NCBI RefSeq assembly: GCF_003335505.1
Contig: NZ_QPEX01000033.1
Coordinates: 1 to 64,000, forward strand
Direction of reading: 5' to 3'
DNA: 64,000 nt
From: Bremerella cremea
GTDB taxonomy: Bacteria > Planctomycetota > Planctomycetia > Pirellulales > Pirellulaceae
Positions 35,559 to 44,896 of this stretch are shown here, piece by piece. The translations under genes and the position numbers were made by a program. How positions within the stretch are numbered: the stretch's first letter is position 1; each line of letters begins with the position of its first letter. The notes under the pieces are model-generated. The model was not told the origin of the DNA. It searched no databases and saw only the letters and a list, made by a program, of their open reading frames with translations.

Positions 35559-36138
35559 ACGTGCCGACCTCTACCAAAAATGGGGCGAAGCTACCGATAT
35601 GCCTCCCTCTCGGGTGGGTAAATGAATGATACCCGCTTCCTAGGTCTAAGCCGAGTGATTTTGTCATAATTTTCAGGGTAATTTCCTCCGGAAGCTTGCT
35701 TTAGGCATAAGAATTTAAAGCATTTTCCTCCCCCTTTTCCTTCTGCTACCTAGATAGGTAATTGAGAGTTGCTGGCCTACTCTGAAATTGCCGACGCTAA
35801 CCTGATCAAGCGAAACGGATAATTAGCAGAATCCCCCATCCAGGCGGAAAATCCGGAAAATGCTGGGGAAGTTCGCATAAACTCCATACCGCATAGGACT
35901 TTGGTTCCTTGCCACGTGGTGGCCGCGCATTTATAGTCGAACTTTTCCCTTATGCGTTCTCCCATTCACCGGGGAAGTAGAAAAAGCTGTCGTCGCTAGC
36001 CGAACCAAGCTGGCTGAGCTACGTACACAGGGAATATTCGAGCTGTGCAATGATTTTTTGGTGCAGTTCACCTATTCATTTACTTCTCCTAATTTCTTCC
36101 TTCACTTAAATCCACCACCGTGGCTTGAAACAGGTTCC
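35559..36138. other. divergent intergenic region, 580 bases
   Basis: Lies between the minus-strand DUF1559 start (35558) and the ABC ATPase start (36139). Small inverted repeats are seen: TACCTA-GA-TAGGTA (35747-35760) and CCACGTGG inside 35911-35920. A short minus-strand frame (35777-35965) has no supporting features. No promoter with good match at both hexamers was found, and no gene is called. Confidence 0.45.
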
Positions 36139-37065
36139 ATGGCATCGGTAGAAACTCAACCGCAATCGACCGCTCCTTCCAATAACGAAGTCATCATCGA
36201 AACGCGAAATCTGACCAAGATTTATCGCGATTTCTGGGGTCGCCAGAAGGTGCGAGCGCTTAAGGCGCTCGATCTTGAGGTCCGCCGAGGAGAAATCTTC
36301 GGGCTCCTGGGGCCGAATGGTTCCGGGAAGTCGACGACCATGAAGCTGTTGCTGGGGCTGTTGTTCCCCACCAGCGGCCAGGCGTTAGTCTTCGGACAAG
36401 ACCCTTCCAGCATTGCCACCAAGGAACGGATTGGTTATTTGCCGGAAGAATCGTACCTCTATCGCTTCCTGGACGCACGCGAGACGCTTAACTTCTACGG
36501 GCAATTGTTCAACATGCCTGCCGATGTCCGCCATCGCCGCGTGAACGAACTGATCGAGATGGTCGGCCTGAAATGGGCTGAACGCCGTCAGTTGAAAGAA
36601 TACTCGAAGGGCATGACTCGCCGCATTGGCTTGGCTCAAGCGTTGATTAACGATCCAGAATTGATCTTTCTCGACGAACCAACCACCGGCTTAGATCCCA
36701 TCGGTATTCGCGAAATGAAGGACTTGATCCTTAAGCTTCGCGACGAAGGCAAAACGGTCCTGGTCACCAGCCACCAACTGGCCGACCTGCAAGACGTGGC
36801 AGACCGAATTGCGATTCTGCATCAAGGTGAACTAAAAGAACTGGGTCGCGTGGACGCCTTGCTGAAGGTGAGCGATGAAACCCAGATTCGCGCGAAAGGG
36901 GTTAGTGAACAGGCCAAAGCAGAGATCATGGCCATTCTCCAGCGGGAGCATGCCGAGAACATCTCGGTCGAGAACCCGACGACTACCCTGGAAGAACTGT
37001 TCCTCAATATCGTTCGCGAGAGCGAGGCCCGACCTGGCCGTCGAGCCGGTTCGGAACAGTCTTAA
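36139..37065 (+). CDS. ABC exporter ATP-binding protein
   Basis: A 308-residue cytoplasmic ATPase. The ATG at 36139 is preferred over 36058, since the extra residues are not ABC-like and CAGG lies four bases before 36139. Walker A G-P-N-G-S-G-K-S-T is at residues 58-66, the signature is Y-S-K-G-M instead of LSGGQ, Walker B is LIFLDEP followed by TTGLDP, and the switch His is in TSHQLAD. This is the CcmA/NatA-type class partnered with ABC-2 permeases. It is followed 65 bases later by a large permease and then by a third gene with a 4-base overlap, so the three form an operon. Confidence 0.92.
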   Translation: MASVETQPQSTAPSNNEVIIETRNLTKIYRDFWGRQKVRALKALDLEVRRGEIFGLLGPNGSGKSTTMKLLLGLLFPTSGQALVFGQDPSSIATKERIGYLPEESYLYRFLDARETLNFYGQLFNMPADVRHRRVNELIEMVGLKWAERRQLKEYSKGMTRRIGLAQALINDPELIFLDEPTTGLDPIGIREMKDLILKLRDEGKTVLVTSHQLADLQDVADRIAILHQGELKELGRVDALLKVSDETQIRAKGVSEQAKAEIMAILQREHAENISVENPTTTLEELFLNIVRESEARPGRRAGSEQS

Positions 37066-37130
37066 TACCCACGTTGCCTTCGGCCTCTCTATTCTTTCCA
37101 CGCGAATATCACGAGTAAGAAACAGTCACC

Positions 37131-38978
37131 ATGGGGATTGAAGATAATATCCAGTCATTGAACCAGTGGCTTCTTCCCATTCCAGGCCAGCAATTAGGGG
37201 GTCTACTGACCTTTCTGATTGCCTTGGTCATTTTGATCGTCTGCGGGATCGTCTTCGGTTTTGCGGTCTCCGTCTTTCGCAACGGCCCGTTTGAAGCCTT
37301 CTATGCAGTTTTCGGCACGGCTGTGAAAGCGGTCCCTGAGCTGCTTTCGATCTCCCCCCGCCGTGTGTGGGCCATGACCTGGCTGGCGATTCAAGAAGCG
37401 ATCCGGAAGAAGGTCCTCATCATTTTTGCGATCTTCTTGCTGGTGCTGCTGGTCGCAGGTTGGTATATCAACCCGAGCGCCGAGCAACCGGTTCGCTTGT
37501 ATTTGACGTTCGTTCTCACCTTCCCTAAGTGGCTTGTTTTGCTGCTGGTGATCGGGCTAAGTGTTTTTAGCCTGCCAGACGACATCAAAAATCGCACGAT
37601 CTACACCATCTTCACCAAGCCAGTTCTTCCGAGTGAAATTTTCCTGGGGCGACTGTTTGGTTTTGTTGCTGTGGGTACTGGCGTTTTGGTCGTGATGGCC
37701 GTCTTGTCGTACGTTTTTCTGCTGCAAGGCTTACGCCATACTCACTACATTAACGCCAATGACTTAGTCCCCGGCGAGAACGGCACCTTAATCGGGGAAA
37801 CAACCGAATCGGAAGGGCATAAGCACACCGTTACCATTTATCCCGAAGGTGACGGCGAAACCGATCTGGTTCACGAACATCGCCATACGATCGTGACCAA
37901 AGAAGGTGCCGGGCCAGAAGAAAAGTACGTCGTACAAGGGCCATCGGACATGTTCCAGGCCCGCGTCCGCCATATCGGCACAGTTCAATTCCTTGATCGT
38001 TCAGGTAAGAACCCTTCTGATCGCGGTATCAATGTCGGTAAAGAATGGGAATACTTCAGCTACATCGAAGGGGGAACCTTCGGTGCGGCGGTCTTCACCT
38101 TCGATGATGTCAACGAATCGCTGCTCAACAGCGAAGGACAATTGCCGGTTGAGTTCAACCTGAGCGTTTTCCGAACGTACAAAGGAACGATCACCGAAGG
38201 GATTCGTGGTAACTACTATTTCAAAAACCCCGAAACTGGGGCTCGTAGTATCGCGATTCCATTTACCGCCAAAGAAGAATCAGACCTGCAGTACATTCCT
38301 CGCAAACTGTCCAACTTCAAAACCGACCCGAAACAACCGACGCTCGACCTGATTGAAGACCTTACGACCGAAGATAACGGTCGCTTGGAATTGTGGATTC
38401 AGTGTGTGGAGCCAGGGCAGTACTTCGGCGTTGCCCAAAACTCGGTCTACATCCTAGAAGACAACCGCAGCTTTTTGATGAACTATATCAAGTGCTACGT
38501 CGGCATTTGGTTTCAGGTGGTTTTGGTGATCACTTTCGGGCTCGTGTTCAGCACGTTCCTAAAAGGCCCAGTCGCATTGCTTGGTTCGTTTTTGGCCCTG
38601 GGCTACGGTACCATCGCCGAAGATGTCCGAGGCTTGGCTCGAAATGTTATTTTCGGTGAGAAAACCGGTTGGTACGGCGGTGGCCCGACAGAAGCCATGG
38701 TCCGTCTGTTCCAACAGAAGAACATTATGACCGAATTAGGTGACTATACCTGGGTCAAGGTTATACAATCGATTGATATGGCATTCGCCTTCATGATCTA
38801 TGCCTTTGTGAACATGCTGCCTGACTACAGCATGTTCGACACGATGGGCTTTGTCGTCGATGGCTACAATATCCCGCTGGCTGTGGTCGCGGAACAACTT
38901 ATCACCGTCATCGGCTTCCTCGTGGCCCTGGTCGCAGTGGGTTACTTCTTTCTGAAATCGAAAGAAATCGCAGCATGA
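37131..38978 (+). CDS. ABC-2 type permease with large extramembrane insert
   Basis: A 615-residue membrane protein. Hydrophobic segments lie near residues 22-50, 95-117, 132-148, 177-203 and, after a ~250-residue soluble insert, near 459-490, 540-560 and 585-610. PRRVWAMTWLAIQEAIRKKVL resembles the amphipathic entry helix of ABC-2 permeases. The insert (about residues 205-450) contains a His-rich patch: H-T-H, G-H-K-H and H-E-H-R-H within ~60 residues, suggesting metal binding. The substrate is unknown. The last codons overlap the next gene by the ATGA motif (38975-38978). Confidence 0.82.
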   Translation: MGIEDNIQSLNQWLLPIPGQQLGGLLTFLIALVILIVCGIVFGFAVSVFRNGPFEAFYAVFGTAVKAVPELLSISPRRVWAMTWLAIQEAIRKKVLIIFAIFLLVLLVAGWYINPSAEQPVRLYLTFVLTFPKWLVLLLVIGLSVFSLPDDIKNRTIYTIFTKPVLPSEIFLGRLFGFVAVGTGVLVVMAVLSYVFLLQGLRHTHYINANDLVPGENGTLIGETTESEGHKHTVTIYPEGDGETDLVHEHRHTIVTKEGAGPEEKYVVQGPSDMFQARVRHIGTVQFLDRSGKNPSDRGINVGKEWEYFSYIEGGTFGAAVFTFDDVNESLLNSEGQLPVEFNLSVFRTYKGTITEGIRGNYYFKNPETGARSIAIPFTAKEESDLQYIPRKLSNFKTDPKQPTLDLIEDLTTEDNGRLELWIQCVEPGQYFGVAQNSVYILEDNRSFLMNYIKCYVGIWFQVVLVITFGLVFSTFLKGPVALLGSFLALGYGTIAEDVRGLARNVIFGEKTGWYGGGPTEAMVRLFQQKNIMTELGDYTWVKVIQSIDMAFAFMIYAFVNMLPDYSMFDTMGFVVDGYNIPLAVVAEQLITVIGFLVALVAVGYFFLKSKEIAA

Positions 38979-40912
38979 ACAAGAACAAATCTTTTCAACA
39001 TAAGATTATCTATGGCGGTTGCATGATCGTGCTGCTGATCGCGATCTCGTTGATCAGCCGCCCAGCCACTACTGCCGAAGACAACCCAGGTGGCTTGCTC
39101 GCCCAATTGCGGAAGGAATATCACATTTCCGACGCCGAGCTAGGCAAGGTCGACCCGGCTAGTGAAGCGATGCGTTTATCGCTGGTTGGGCTTGATGGTG
39201 TTGCGATCACGCTCCTCTGGAACCAACTAAACGAATACCAGAAGACTGAACAATACACCCTGATGGAGGCCACGGCCCGTACGATTTCGTATTTGAACCC
39301 ACACTTACTAAAGGTCTGGGAGTTCCAATCTTGGAATATGTCGTACAACGTGTCGCGCGAGTTCGATAACTACAAGCACCGCTACCTGTGGGTTAAGCGT
39401 GGTATCGAATATCACATGGACGGGACCGAATACAACTATAACGAACCGCGCATGATGAACTCCATCGCGCACTTCTTCGGCAACAAATTTGGTATCGCCG
39501 ACGAAAAAGTCGAGTATCGCGAACTCTTTCCGACCGACCGGTTGTTTCATTCGAAAATCCAAGAGCACCTCGACCGCAGCGGCTTCGACGTCGTGCAAAA
39601 TGCTTCTGGTGTCGTGGAAGGCAACCCAGACAACTGGCTTGTCGCCCGGCTGTGGGATCTTTGGGCCACCGATACGCTCGACAACGAACGCGGCAGCATC
39701 GGCGCAATGTCGCCGACGATTTTCTACCAATACCCTGCCAAACGTCTGATGAACTTTGGCGAGGCGATTGAAAAAGAAGGACACATTTCTGAAAAAGCCA
39801 AAGCGGCCTGGGCCAAGGCCTACGCCGATTGGAACGAATACGGCGACCACGAAATGCCGTCGACCTATGGCATCTCGATCAAGCTCAATGATGCTGACCG
39901 CCTCAACAAGGAGATAAAGGTCGATCAAAAGGAATTCGACGACAAGTACGGCCAATACGTCGATGTGATCTATCAAGAGAAACTGGCGAAACTTCCTGCA
40001 GAGAGTAAAGCGGCCATCGAGACCAAAGAGGAAGAACGTACAGACGAGCAACGAAGCCTAGCCTACGAAGCCCAACAGTCCTTGAGAGTTTCGGAGTTCG
40101 ATGTGGTCAAACACATGCGAGCCAACAATATCGAAGGAACCTTGGACGCCTCGAAACTGGCAAACCAGCTCGACCAGGCCAAGTTTCTTCGAGGCGTGAT
40201 TGATCGCCAAAAGGACATCGTCGCTTTCAACTACTGGAAGACACGCGCCGAATCGGAAATGACCGATCGCAACCTTGAAGCTCGCAAGCTTGTGTACGAT
40301 GCCCATGAAGCATACAAGGATGCCAACCTTGTCAAAGCACGCGAACTATATGAGAAGGCCTGGGAAAAGTGGACTGAGATCTACGACGACTACCCTGCCC
40401 TCCGCGACGACTCGTCGGCAGACGTGTTGGCGGATTCCATCAAGGAATACCGTTCGCTGTTGAACCAGTTTGACGAGGACATTTCCCCCAACTTCCCGCT
40501 GCTCGATATCCTCCAGAACAATACGGACGACTTCGTTCCTCCGACCTGGAATCCGGACGACGAACCGTCGAAGGAAGAATCTCCAGAAAAGGGCCCAGAA
40601 AAGGGCACTGACGAATCGGACAAGGCTCCGATGAAAGAAGAGACTCCCAAGTCCGCAGAGAAGCCTGCTGAAGAGCCTATGAAAGCCGAAGCGGAAACCA
40701 AAGAGCCGACGGCGACCGGGCCCAAAGCAACAGAGCCGATGAAAGAACAACCTCCGGAATCGGAGCCAACCGAACCGAAGGCGGAAGAACCTCAGCCCAT
40801 GGAAGAAAAGCCCGCTGCTGAAAAGGCGGAAACACCTGCCGAAGAACCGGCAGAGCAACCCGCCCAGCCGATGGAAGCCGAGAAACCAGCCGAAGAGAAA
40901 TCGGACACGTAG
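38975..40912 (+). CDS. ABC exporter-associated protein with acidic low-complexity tail
   Basis: A 645-residue protein with one N-terminal membrane helix (about residues 10-28), so likely anchored with the rest outside the cytoplasm. The body (30-530) is helical and Trp/Tyr-rich, e.g. WNQLNEYQK, LKVWEFQSWNMSYNVSREFDNYKHRYLWVKRG, and reads like TPR-type repeats near the end (ARKLVYDAHEAYKDANLVKARELYEKAWEKW). The last ~110 residues are almost only Glu, Pro, Lys and Ala, with P-M-K-E/A-E-E-P-style repeats. I do not recognise a family. Translationally coupled to the permease, hence probably part of the same export machine. A terminator lies 40 bases after the stop. Confidence 0.75.
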   Translation: MNKNKSFQHKIIYGGCMIVLLIAISLISRPATTAEDNPGGLLAQLRKEYHISDAELGKVDPASEAMRLSLVGLDGVAITLLWNQLNEYQKTEQYTLMEATARTISYLNPHLLKVWEFQSWNMSYNVSREFDNYKHRYLWVKRGIEYHMDGTEYNYNEPRMMNSIAHFFGNKFGIADEKVEYRELFPTDRLFHSKIQEHLDRSGFDVVQNASGVVEGNPDNWLVARLWDLWATDTLDNERGSIGAMSPTIFYQYPAKRLMNFGEAIEKEGHISEKAKAAWAKAYADWNEYGDHEMPSTYGISIKLNDADRLNKEIKVDQKEFDDKYGQYVDVIYQEKLAKLPAESKAAIETKEEERTDEQRSLAYEAQQSLRVSEFDVVKHMRANNIEGTLDASKLANQLDQAKFLRGVIDRQKDIVAFNYWKTRAESEMTDRNLEARKLVYDAHEAYKDANLVKARELYEKAWEKWTEIYDDYPALRDDSSADVLADSIKEYRSLLNQFDEDISPNFPLLDILQNNTDDFVPPTWNPDDEPSKEESPEKGPEKGTDESDKAPMKEETPKSAEKPAEEPMKAEAETKEPTATGPKATEPMKEQPPESEPTEPKAEEPQPMEEKPAAEKAETPAEEPAEQPAQPMEAEKPAEEKSDT

Positions 40913-40922
40913 GATTTCACGC

Positions 40923-42191
40923 GTGCAAACCGTTGAACACGAATCGCCCGAGGCTCGATCGGATACTGATCGAGCCTTTTTCTTATACCAACGCTTGGTA
41001 AGCTTGTTTCTGCCCATCCTGGTTGGCGTAACCTATCTGATTTGGCTTCCTCAACAGCAGTTCCCTGCGGTTCCGGTTCTGGAGGTCTTTTGTCCCGTAC
41101 CTGGCTTTGTCGACCTGGGGCTATTGGGGGCAATCCTTGCTCTTTCGCTCGGACTGTTGCTAACAGGGCCTCAGTTTAAATGGGCCGCTGCCATGTGGCT
41201 GGCGTTGGCGTTCTTGTTGGTCTTCGCATTCCTGTTGAATCAACATCGCTTTCAACCTTGGGCCTATCAGTTCGCCGTGTTGGCTCTTTTCTTTGGCCTG
41301 GCCCCTCCGGCGATTGCCCGCCGCTTAGCGAGTTGGTTGGTGCTTAGCATTTACTTTTACTCGGCTTTGTCTAAGCTAAATCCTTCGTTTGTCAACGAGT
41401 TAGGCTCGGACTTTTTAGCCACACTCGGCAACTTTGTGGGCTTGAACCTAATACCCATACAGCTTGGACCCTGGAAGTGGTTCGCCCTCGCTTTCCCGGC
41501 CTTCGAGATGCTGGCCTTCCTCCTGCTGCTTAATCGTCAAACTCGAAAAGTGGGAGTTGTCGCGGCTTGCTTGATGCATGTTGGCTTGCTGTTGGTTTTG
41601 GGCCCTTTGGGCTTGAATCACAGTTGGGGCGTGCTGCTTTGGAATGTCTTCTTTTTCGTGCAAGCGATACTTCTGTTTTGGTTTCCCGTCCCAACGGCAA
41701 CACCTCAACCGGCTTGCTGGAACGTTCGTCTAGCTCAAGCGATTTGCGGGCTGGTCCTTTTGTTCCCAACCTTAGAATTAATTGGTCTCGGAGACCCTTG
41801 GCCTTCGTGGGGCTTATACGCCTCGCACGTTGGGCGAACGCATTGCTTTCTGGTGCGTCATGCGGCGACGAAGCTCCCTGAAGACCTACAGAAGTATGTT
41901 GCAGCCGATTCTACCAACGATTTGTTCGTCCCGGTTGAACTCGACCAGTGGTCCCTCAGAACAACCGGCGCCCCCATGTATCCTGGCGAACGTTTTGCTT
42001 TCGCGGTGGGTAGATCTTTCGTCCTCAAGACGAATACGGCCAAGGTCGCACAGTTTGTCCTCGAATCGCCAGCTGGGCGTTTTCAGGAAGATCGTCAGAC
42101 GAATAAGTTCTCTGGTGAAACACTGGCTGAGCAAAGTCGCCAACGCTTCTGGCTTAACACCTTGCCGCGCGATTATTACCTGGCGAATTGA
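40923..42191 (+). CDS. polytopic membrane protein, HTTM/DoxX-like
   Basis: A 422-residue membrane protein with seven or eight hydrophobic segments (about residues 25-42, 62-80, 88-105, 112-130, 136-152, 185-203, 211-232, 236-255, 270-285), then a soluble C-terminal region. SIYFYSALSKLNPSF, ACLMHVGLLLVLGPLGLNHSWGVLLWN resemble MauE/DoxX/HTTM-type families. It is clearly related to the protein at 59497. Start is unclear: the GTG at 40923 puts a perfect terminator (40952-40981) inside codons 11-20; in-frame TTG codons at 40995 and 41004 lie just before the first helix and are plausible alternatives. Confidence 0.75.
   Translation: MQTVEHESPEARSDTDRAFFLYQRLVSLFLPILVGVTYLIWLPQQQFPAVPVLEVFCPVPGFVDLGLLGAILALSLGLLLTGPQFKWAAAMWLALAFLLVFAFLLNQHRFQPWAYQFAVLALFFGLAPPAIARRLASWLVLSIYFYSALSKLNPSFVNELGSDFLATLGNFVGLNLIPIQLGPWKWFALAFPAFEMLAFLLLLNRQTRKVGVVAACLMHVGLLLVLGPLGLNHSWGVLLWNVFFFVQAILLFWFPVPTATPQPACWNVRLAQAICGLVLLFPTLELIGLGDPWPSWGLYASHVGRTHCFLVRHAATKLPEDLQKYVAADSTNDLFVPVELDQWSLRTTGAPMYPGERFAFAVGRSFVLKTNTAKVAQFVLESPAGRFQEDRQTNKFSGETLAEQSRQRFWLNTLPRDYYLAN
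40952..40981 (+). terminator. intrinsic terminator for the ABC exporter operon
   Basis: Perfect 9-base stem GGCTCGATC (40952-40960) / GATCGAGCC (40968-40976), 7-base loop, then TTTTTCTT. It is 40 bases after the stop of the exporter-associated gene and overlaps the first codons of the next open frame. Confidence 0.85.
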
Positions 42192-42200
42192 ACAATTCCC

Positions 42201-42860
42201 TTAGGGGCGAACGCCTGAGAACAAGGCGACCGATCCGATCTGTTCGATCTCGATGTCGTGAAGCGAATCTGACAAGCTTGCTGCGAGCGCATCTTTGGTG
42301 TCGTCCGCATTTCCAAAGATACCTTTTCGATTGTACGAAGCCATAACACGCCGCCCGAGCCAACCACGCGGTTGCGGTTGTCCTAAGATCGTCGCGCCGA
42401 AGAGTTGTCCTCCGGGGAGCAAGCTCGTAGCACAGTGCCCGATAACGCGCTTCCGGAAAGCGGCATCCCCAGGCAAGCAGTGCAGAACATACATGAGCGA
42501 AAGCGATTGAAAGGGTTCTGTTTGCAGGCTAAAAGGTTCCGCCAGGTTTGCATGGATGACTTCCGCTTGCAGCGGAGCAATCCGCTGCTCCGCCACATGC
42601 AAGCAATTCTCATTCGCATCGAGTAGCCCGATCCGGCTTTCGGAGGTCCATTTCGTGCAGCGTTCCAGAAAGAACCCTGTTCCCACTCCCACATCAAGAT
42701 GATTATCGGTTACGTGTCGCTCGAACCACGCTTGAAGCTTAGCCGTTGGGCAGTTCCACAGCCAGTGATTTGAAAAGCGATGCACAATCACATCGTAAAG
42801 AGCCAACGTTTTCCGCGTGTAGATCTGGTGTCCGGCTTGTAGGTCGAGCGTATCGGGCAT
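42201..42860 (-). CDS. class I SAM-dependent methyltransferase
   Basis: A 219-residue cytoplasmic protein (ATG at 42860). The SAM-binding motif I is L-D-V-G-V-G-T-G-F-F (about residues 56-65), with an acidic end of strand 2 (GLLDANENCL) and motif IV near LMYVLHCLPG. LDLQAGHQIYTRKTLALYDVIVHRFSN at the N-terminus resembles small methyltransferases of the ubiquinone/menaquinone or phosphatidylethanolamine type, but the substrate is not known. Convergent with the plus-strand membrane gene with only nine bases between stops. Confidence 0.8.
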   Translation of the reverse strand: MPDTLDLQAGHQIYTRKTLALYDVIVHRFSNHWLWNCPTAKLQAWFERHVTDNHLDVGVGTGFFLERCTKWTSESRIGLLDANENCLHVAEQRIAPLQAEVIHANLAEPFSLQTEPFQSLSLMYVLHCLPGDAAFRKRVIGHCATSLLPGGQLFGATILGQPQPRGWLGRRVMASYNRKGIFGNADDTKDALAASLSDSLHDIEIEQIGSVALFSGVRP

Positions 42861-43126
42861 CAAGTTTGCAATCCCAGGAGAAACGAAATAAGAAACGGCG
42901 TCCCATTTTAACGTCCGCTTGGTTTTTATGGGGATCGCCCACTGGTGCTAATGGACATACATCCGGCGACGCTTTACAGCGGTTGTACCGACTTTGCGGA
43001 ATCGGTTTGCCTTTACCGTAGAAATCGCATTACGGTTTACCCCATGCCCGTGGGATATCGCAGAGATAACGCAACCTATGGTTTTCGCATAGGTCCGTTA
43101 TCATCAACTCCATTAGCAGGGCATTT

Positions 43127-44896
43127 GTGGACAGTTCACGGCAACTAACCAACGCTGCATCGTCACGTCGCTGGGCGGGCTGGGGGATCCTAGCCGGAAC
43201 ACTTCTCGCTGTCGCGATCGCGGTTAGCCCTAACGGTGCCGATCCAGACCTGTGGGGGCATGTGCAATATGGCCGCGATGCTCTGCGAGATGGACTAGCC
43301 CGCACCACAACCTACAGCTATACGGCGGAAGGATATCGTTGGATCAATCACGAGAATCTAAGTGAACTTGCCCTAGCCATAGGTGTTGATACGATCGGCC
43401 CAACCGGTTTGTTGGTGCTGAAAACGCTTTTAGGGCTACTGCTTTGTGCCATACCGTTTTGGCGTACGAAAGACTACGTCAACAATCCTTTCCCGGTGGT
43501 TGTGGTTTCGCTGTTGGTTGCGGTCAATCTAACGAATCACTGGAACGTTCGCCCGCAGCTATTTAGCTTTGGCTTTTTTGCCCTGCTACTGCTGCTGTTT
43601 GACGTCTCCTTCACTGGTTGGCAGGGGCATTGGAACTTACCTTGGTTTACTTCGCTCCGCCGAGGAGAGCCAGCCGCTGCACTCCATTGGAGTCACCGCC
43701 GGATGCGGCTACTTTGGCTTTGCGTTCCCTTGTTCTTCCTCTGGACCAATAGCCATGGCGGCTTTCTGGCTGGGCTCGGTGTGCTGGCCGTTTACCTGAT
43801 TTGCCGCATGCTGGAAGCCGCTACCATGCGCGGCTGGGCTTCAGCTGGCATGCTTCGCCGTTTGATGTTGATGCTGGTCGTCGCCGTGCTGGCAACGCTG
43901 GTGAATCCGTATAGCTGGGAACTTCATCAGTGGATGTTCGCCGCCCTGCGAGTGCCACGTCCCGAGATCACCGAATGGCACCCGCTCTATTCGTTCGATA
44001 TGTTTAGCATTGCCTTCCTGGCAATGATTGGCGTCGGCTTCTGGGCGTTGACGTTCTCGACGAAACCGCTCGATTTTACGCAATTGGTCGTCTTGGCCTT
44101 GGTTACCGGGCAGTCCGTGATGCACCAACGACACGCACCTTTTTTAGCGTTGTTATTTGCATTTTGGTGTACACCACACGTGGTTTCAGCGTGGCGTCGA
44201 GCGACACAGCGTAACGAATCGACCGAAGAGAACCCGCACCCAGCGTTGGTTTGGAGTGTGGTTGGCTTAGTGGCTCTGCTATTTGCCGTGCCGCTGTGGG
44301 AGCGTCTCAGTGTGATGCGAGTCGATCGCGACACCTATCCTGTCTCCGCGATTGAATTTCTCAATCAGCACAACCTACATGGCAAGACGGTGGTTTCCTA
44401 CAACTGGGCTCAGTACTTCATTGCGGCTCGCTGCGGCGATGGGGAGTCGCAGGTTCAATTCGATGGGCGATTTCGTACCTGTTACCCCCAAGACGTCGTC
44501 GATCAGCACTTTGATTTCATCTTGGGCGATGCCCCAGGGATGCGGTTCCGCCAACTGGACTCCCCTGTCGATCCCACAGCAGCCCTAACCGCTGGCGTAC
44601 CGAAGCTGGTATTGCTAGATCGTGGCCAACCTCACAGTGAGGCGGTCATGCGACAGAGAAGAGATTGGACGCTTCTTTATCAAGACAGTTTGGCTCAAGT
44701 ATGGGGACGTCGTAATTTGTTCGACGATCCGCAATCTCCCGAGTACCTCGCCCCACAACAGCGTTCGATTTCGGATGTTGAAAAGCAAAATGGCTACGTA
44801 GCCTGGCCAGCAATCCCCACAGCCCCAGCTACAGCCACTCCATCATTGCACTTGGCTCGCGTTTCGAGCCCAAACCCCACGAGAACTCAACCATGA
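43127..44896 (+). CDS. polytopic membrane protein, possible GT-C glycosyltransferase
   Basis: A 589-residue protein, GTG start preceded by AGGG. Around ten hydrophobic segments between residues 15 and 400 are followed by a ~190-residue soluble C-terminal domain. The first loop has P-N-G-A-D-P-D-L-W-G-H-V, with paired acidic residues in the position typical of GT-C enzymes (D-E/D-D after the first helix). N-R-P-Q-L-F-S-F and H-Q-R-H-A-P-F are further conserved-looking spots. It overlaps the next gene, a GT2, by ATGA (44893-44896), so both should act in the same glycan or lipid-linked pathway. Family name uncertain. Confidence 0.7.
   Translation: MDSSRQLTNAASSRRWAGWGILAGTLLAVAIAVSPNGADPDLWGHVQYGRDALRDGLARTTTYSYTAEGYRWINHENLSELALAIGVDTIGPTGLLVLKTLLGLLLCAIPFWRTKDYVNNPFPVVVVSLLVAVNLTNHWNVRPQLFSFGFFALLLLLFDVSFTGWQGHWNLPWFTSLRRGEPAAALHWSHRRMRLLWLCVPLFFLWTNSHGGFLAGLGVLAVYLICRMLEAATMRGWASAGMLRRLMLMLVVAVLATLVNPYSWELHQWMFAALRVPRPEITEWHPLYSFDMFSIAFLAMIGVGFWALTFSTKPLDFTQLVVLALVTGQSVMHQRHAPFLALLFAFWCTPHVVSAWRRATQRNESTEENPHPALVWSVVGLVALLFAVPLWERLSVMRVDRDTYPVSAIEFLNQHNLHGKTVVSYNWAQYFIAARCGDGESQVQFDGRFRTCYPQDVVDQHFDFILGDAPGMRFRQLDSPVDPTAALTAGVPKLVLLDRGQPHSEAVMRQRRDWTLLYQDSLAQVWGRRNLFDDPQSPEYLAPQQRSISDVEKQNGYVAWPAIPTAPATATPSLHLARVSSPNPTRTQP

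Noticed and set aside
35777..35965. 62-codon minus-strand frame upstream of the DUF1559 gene
   Set aside because: No ribosome binding site and no family resemblance.
40560..40912. Repetitive Glu/Pro/Lys-coding DNA taken as a tandem repeat element
   Set aside because: It is the in-frame low-complexity tail of the 645-aa protein with no exact repeat unit at DNA level.
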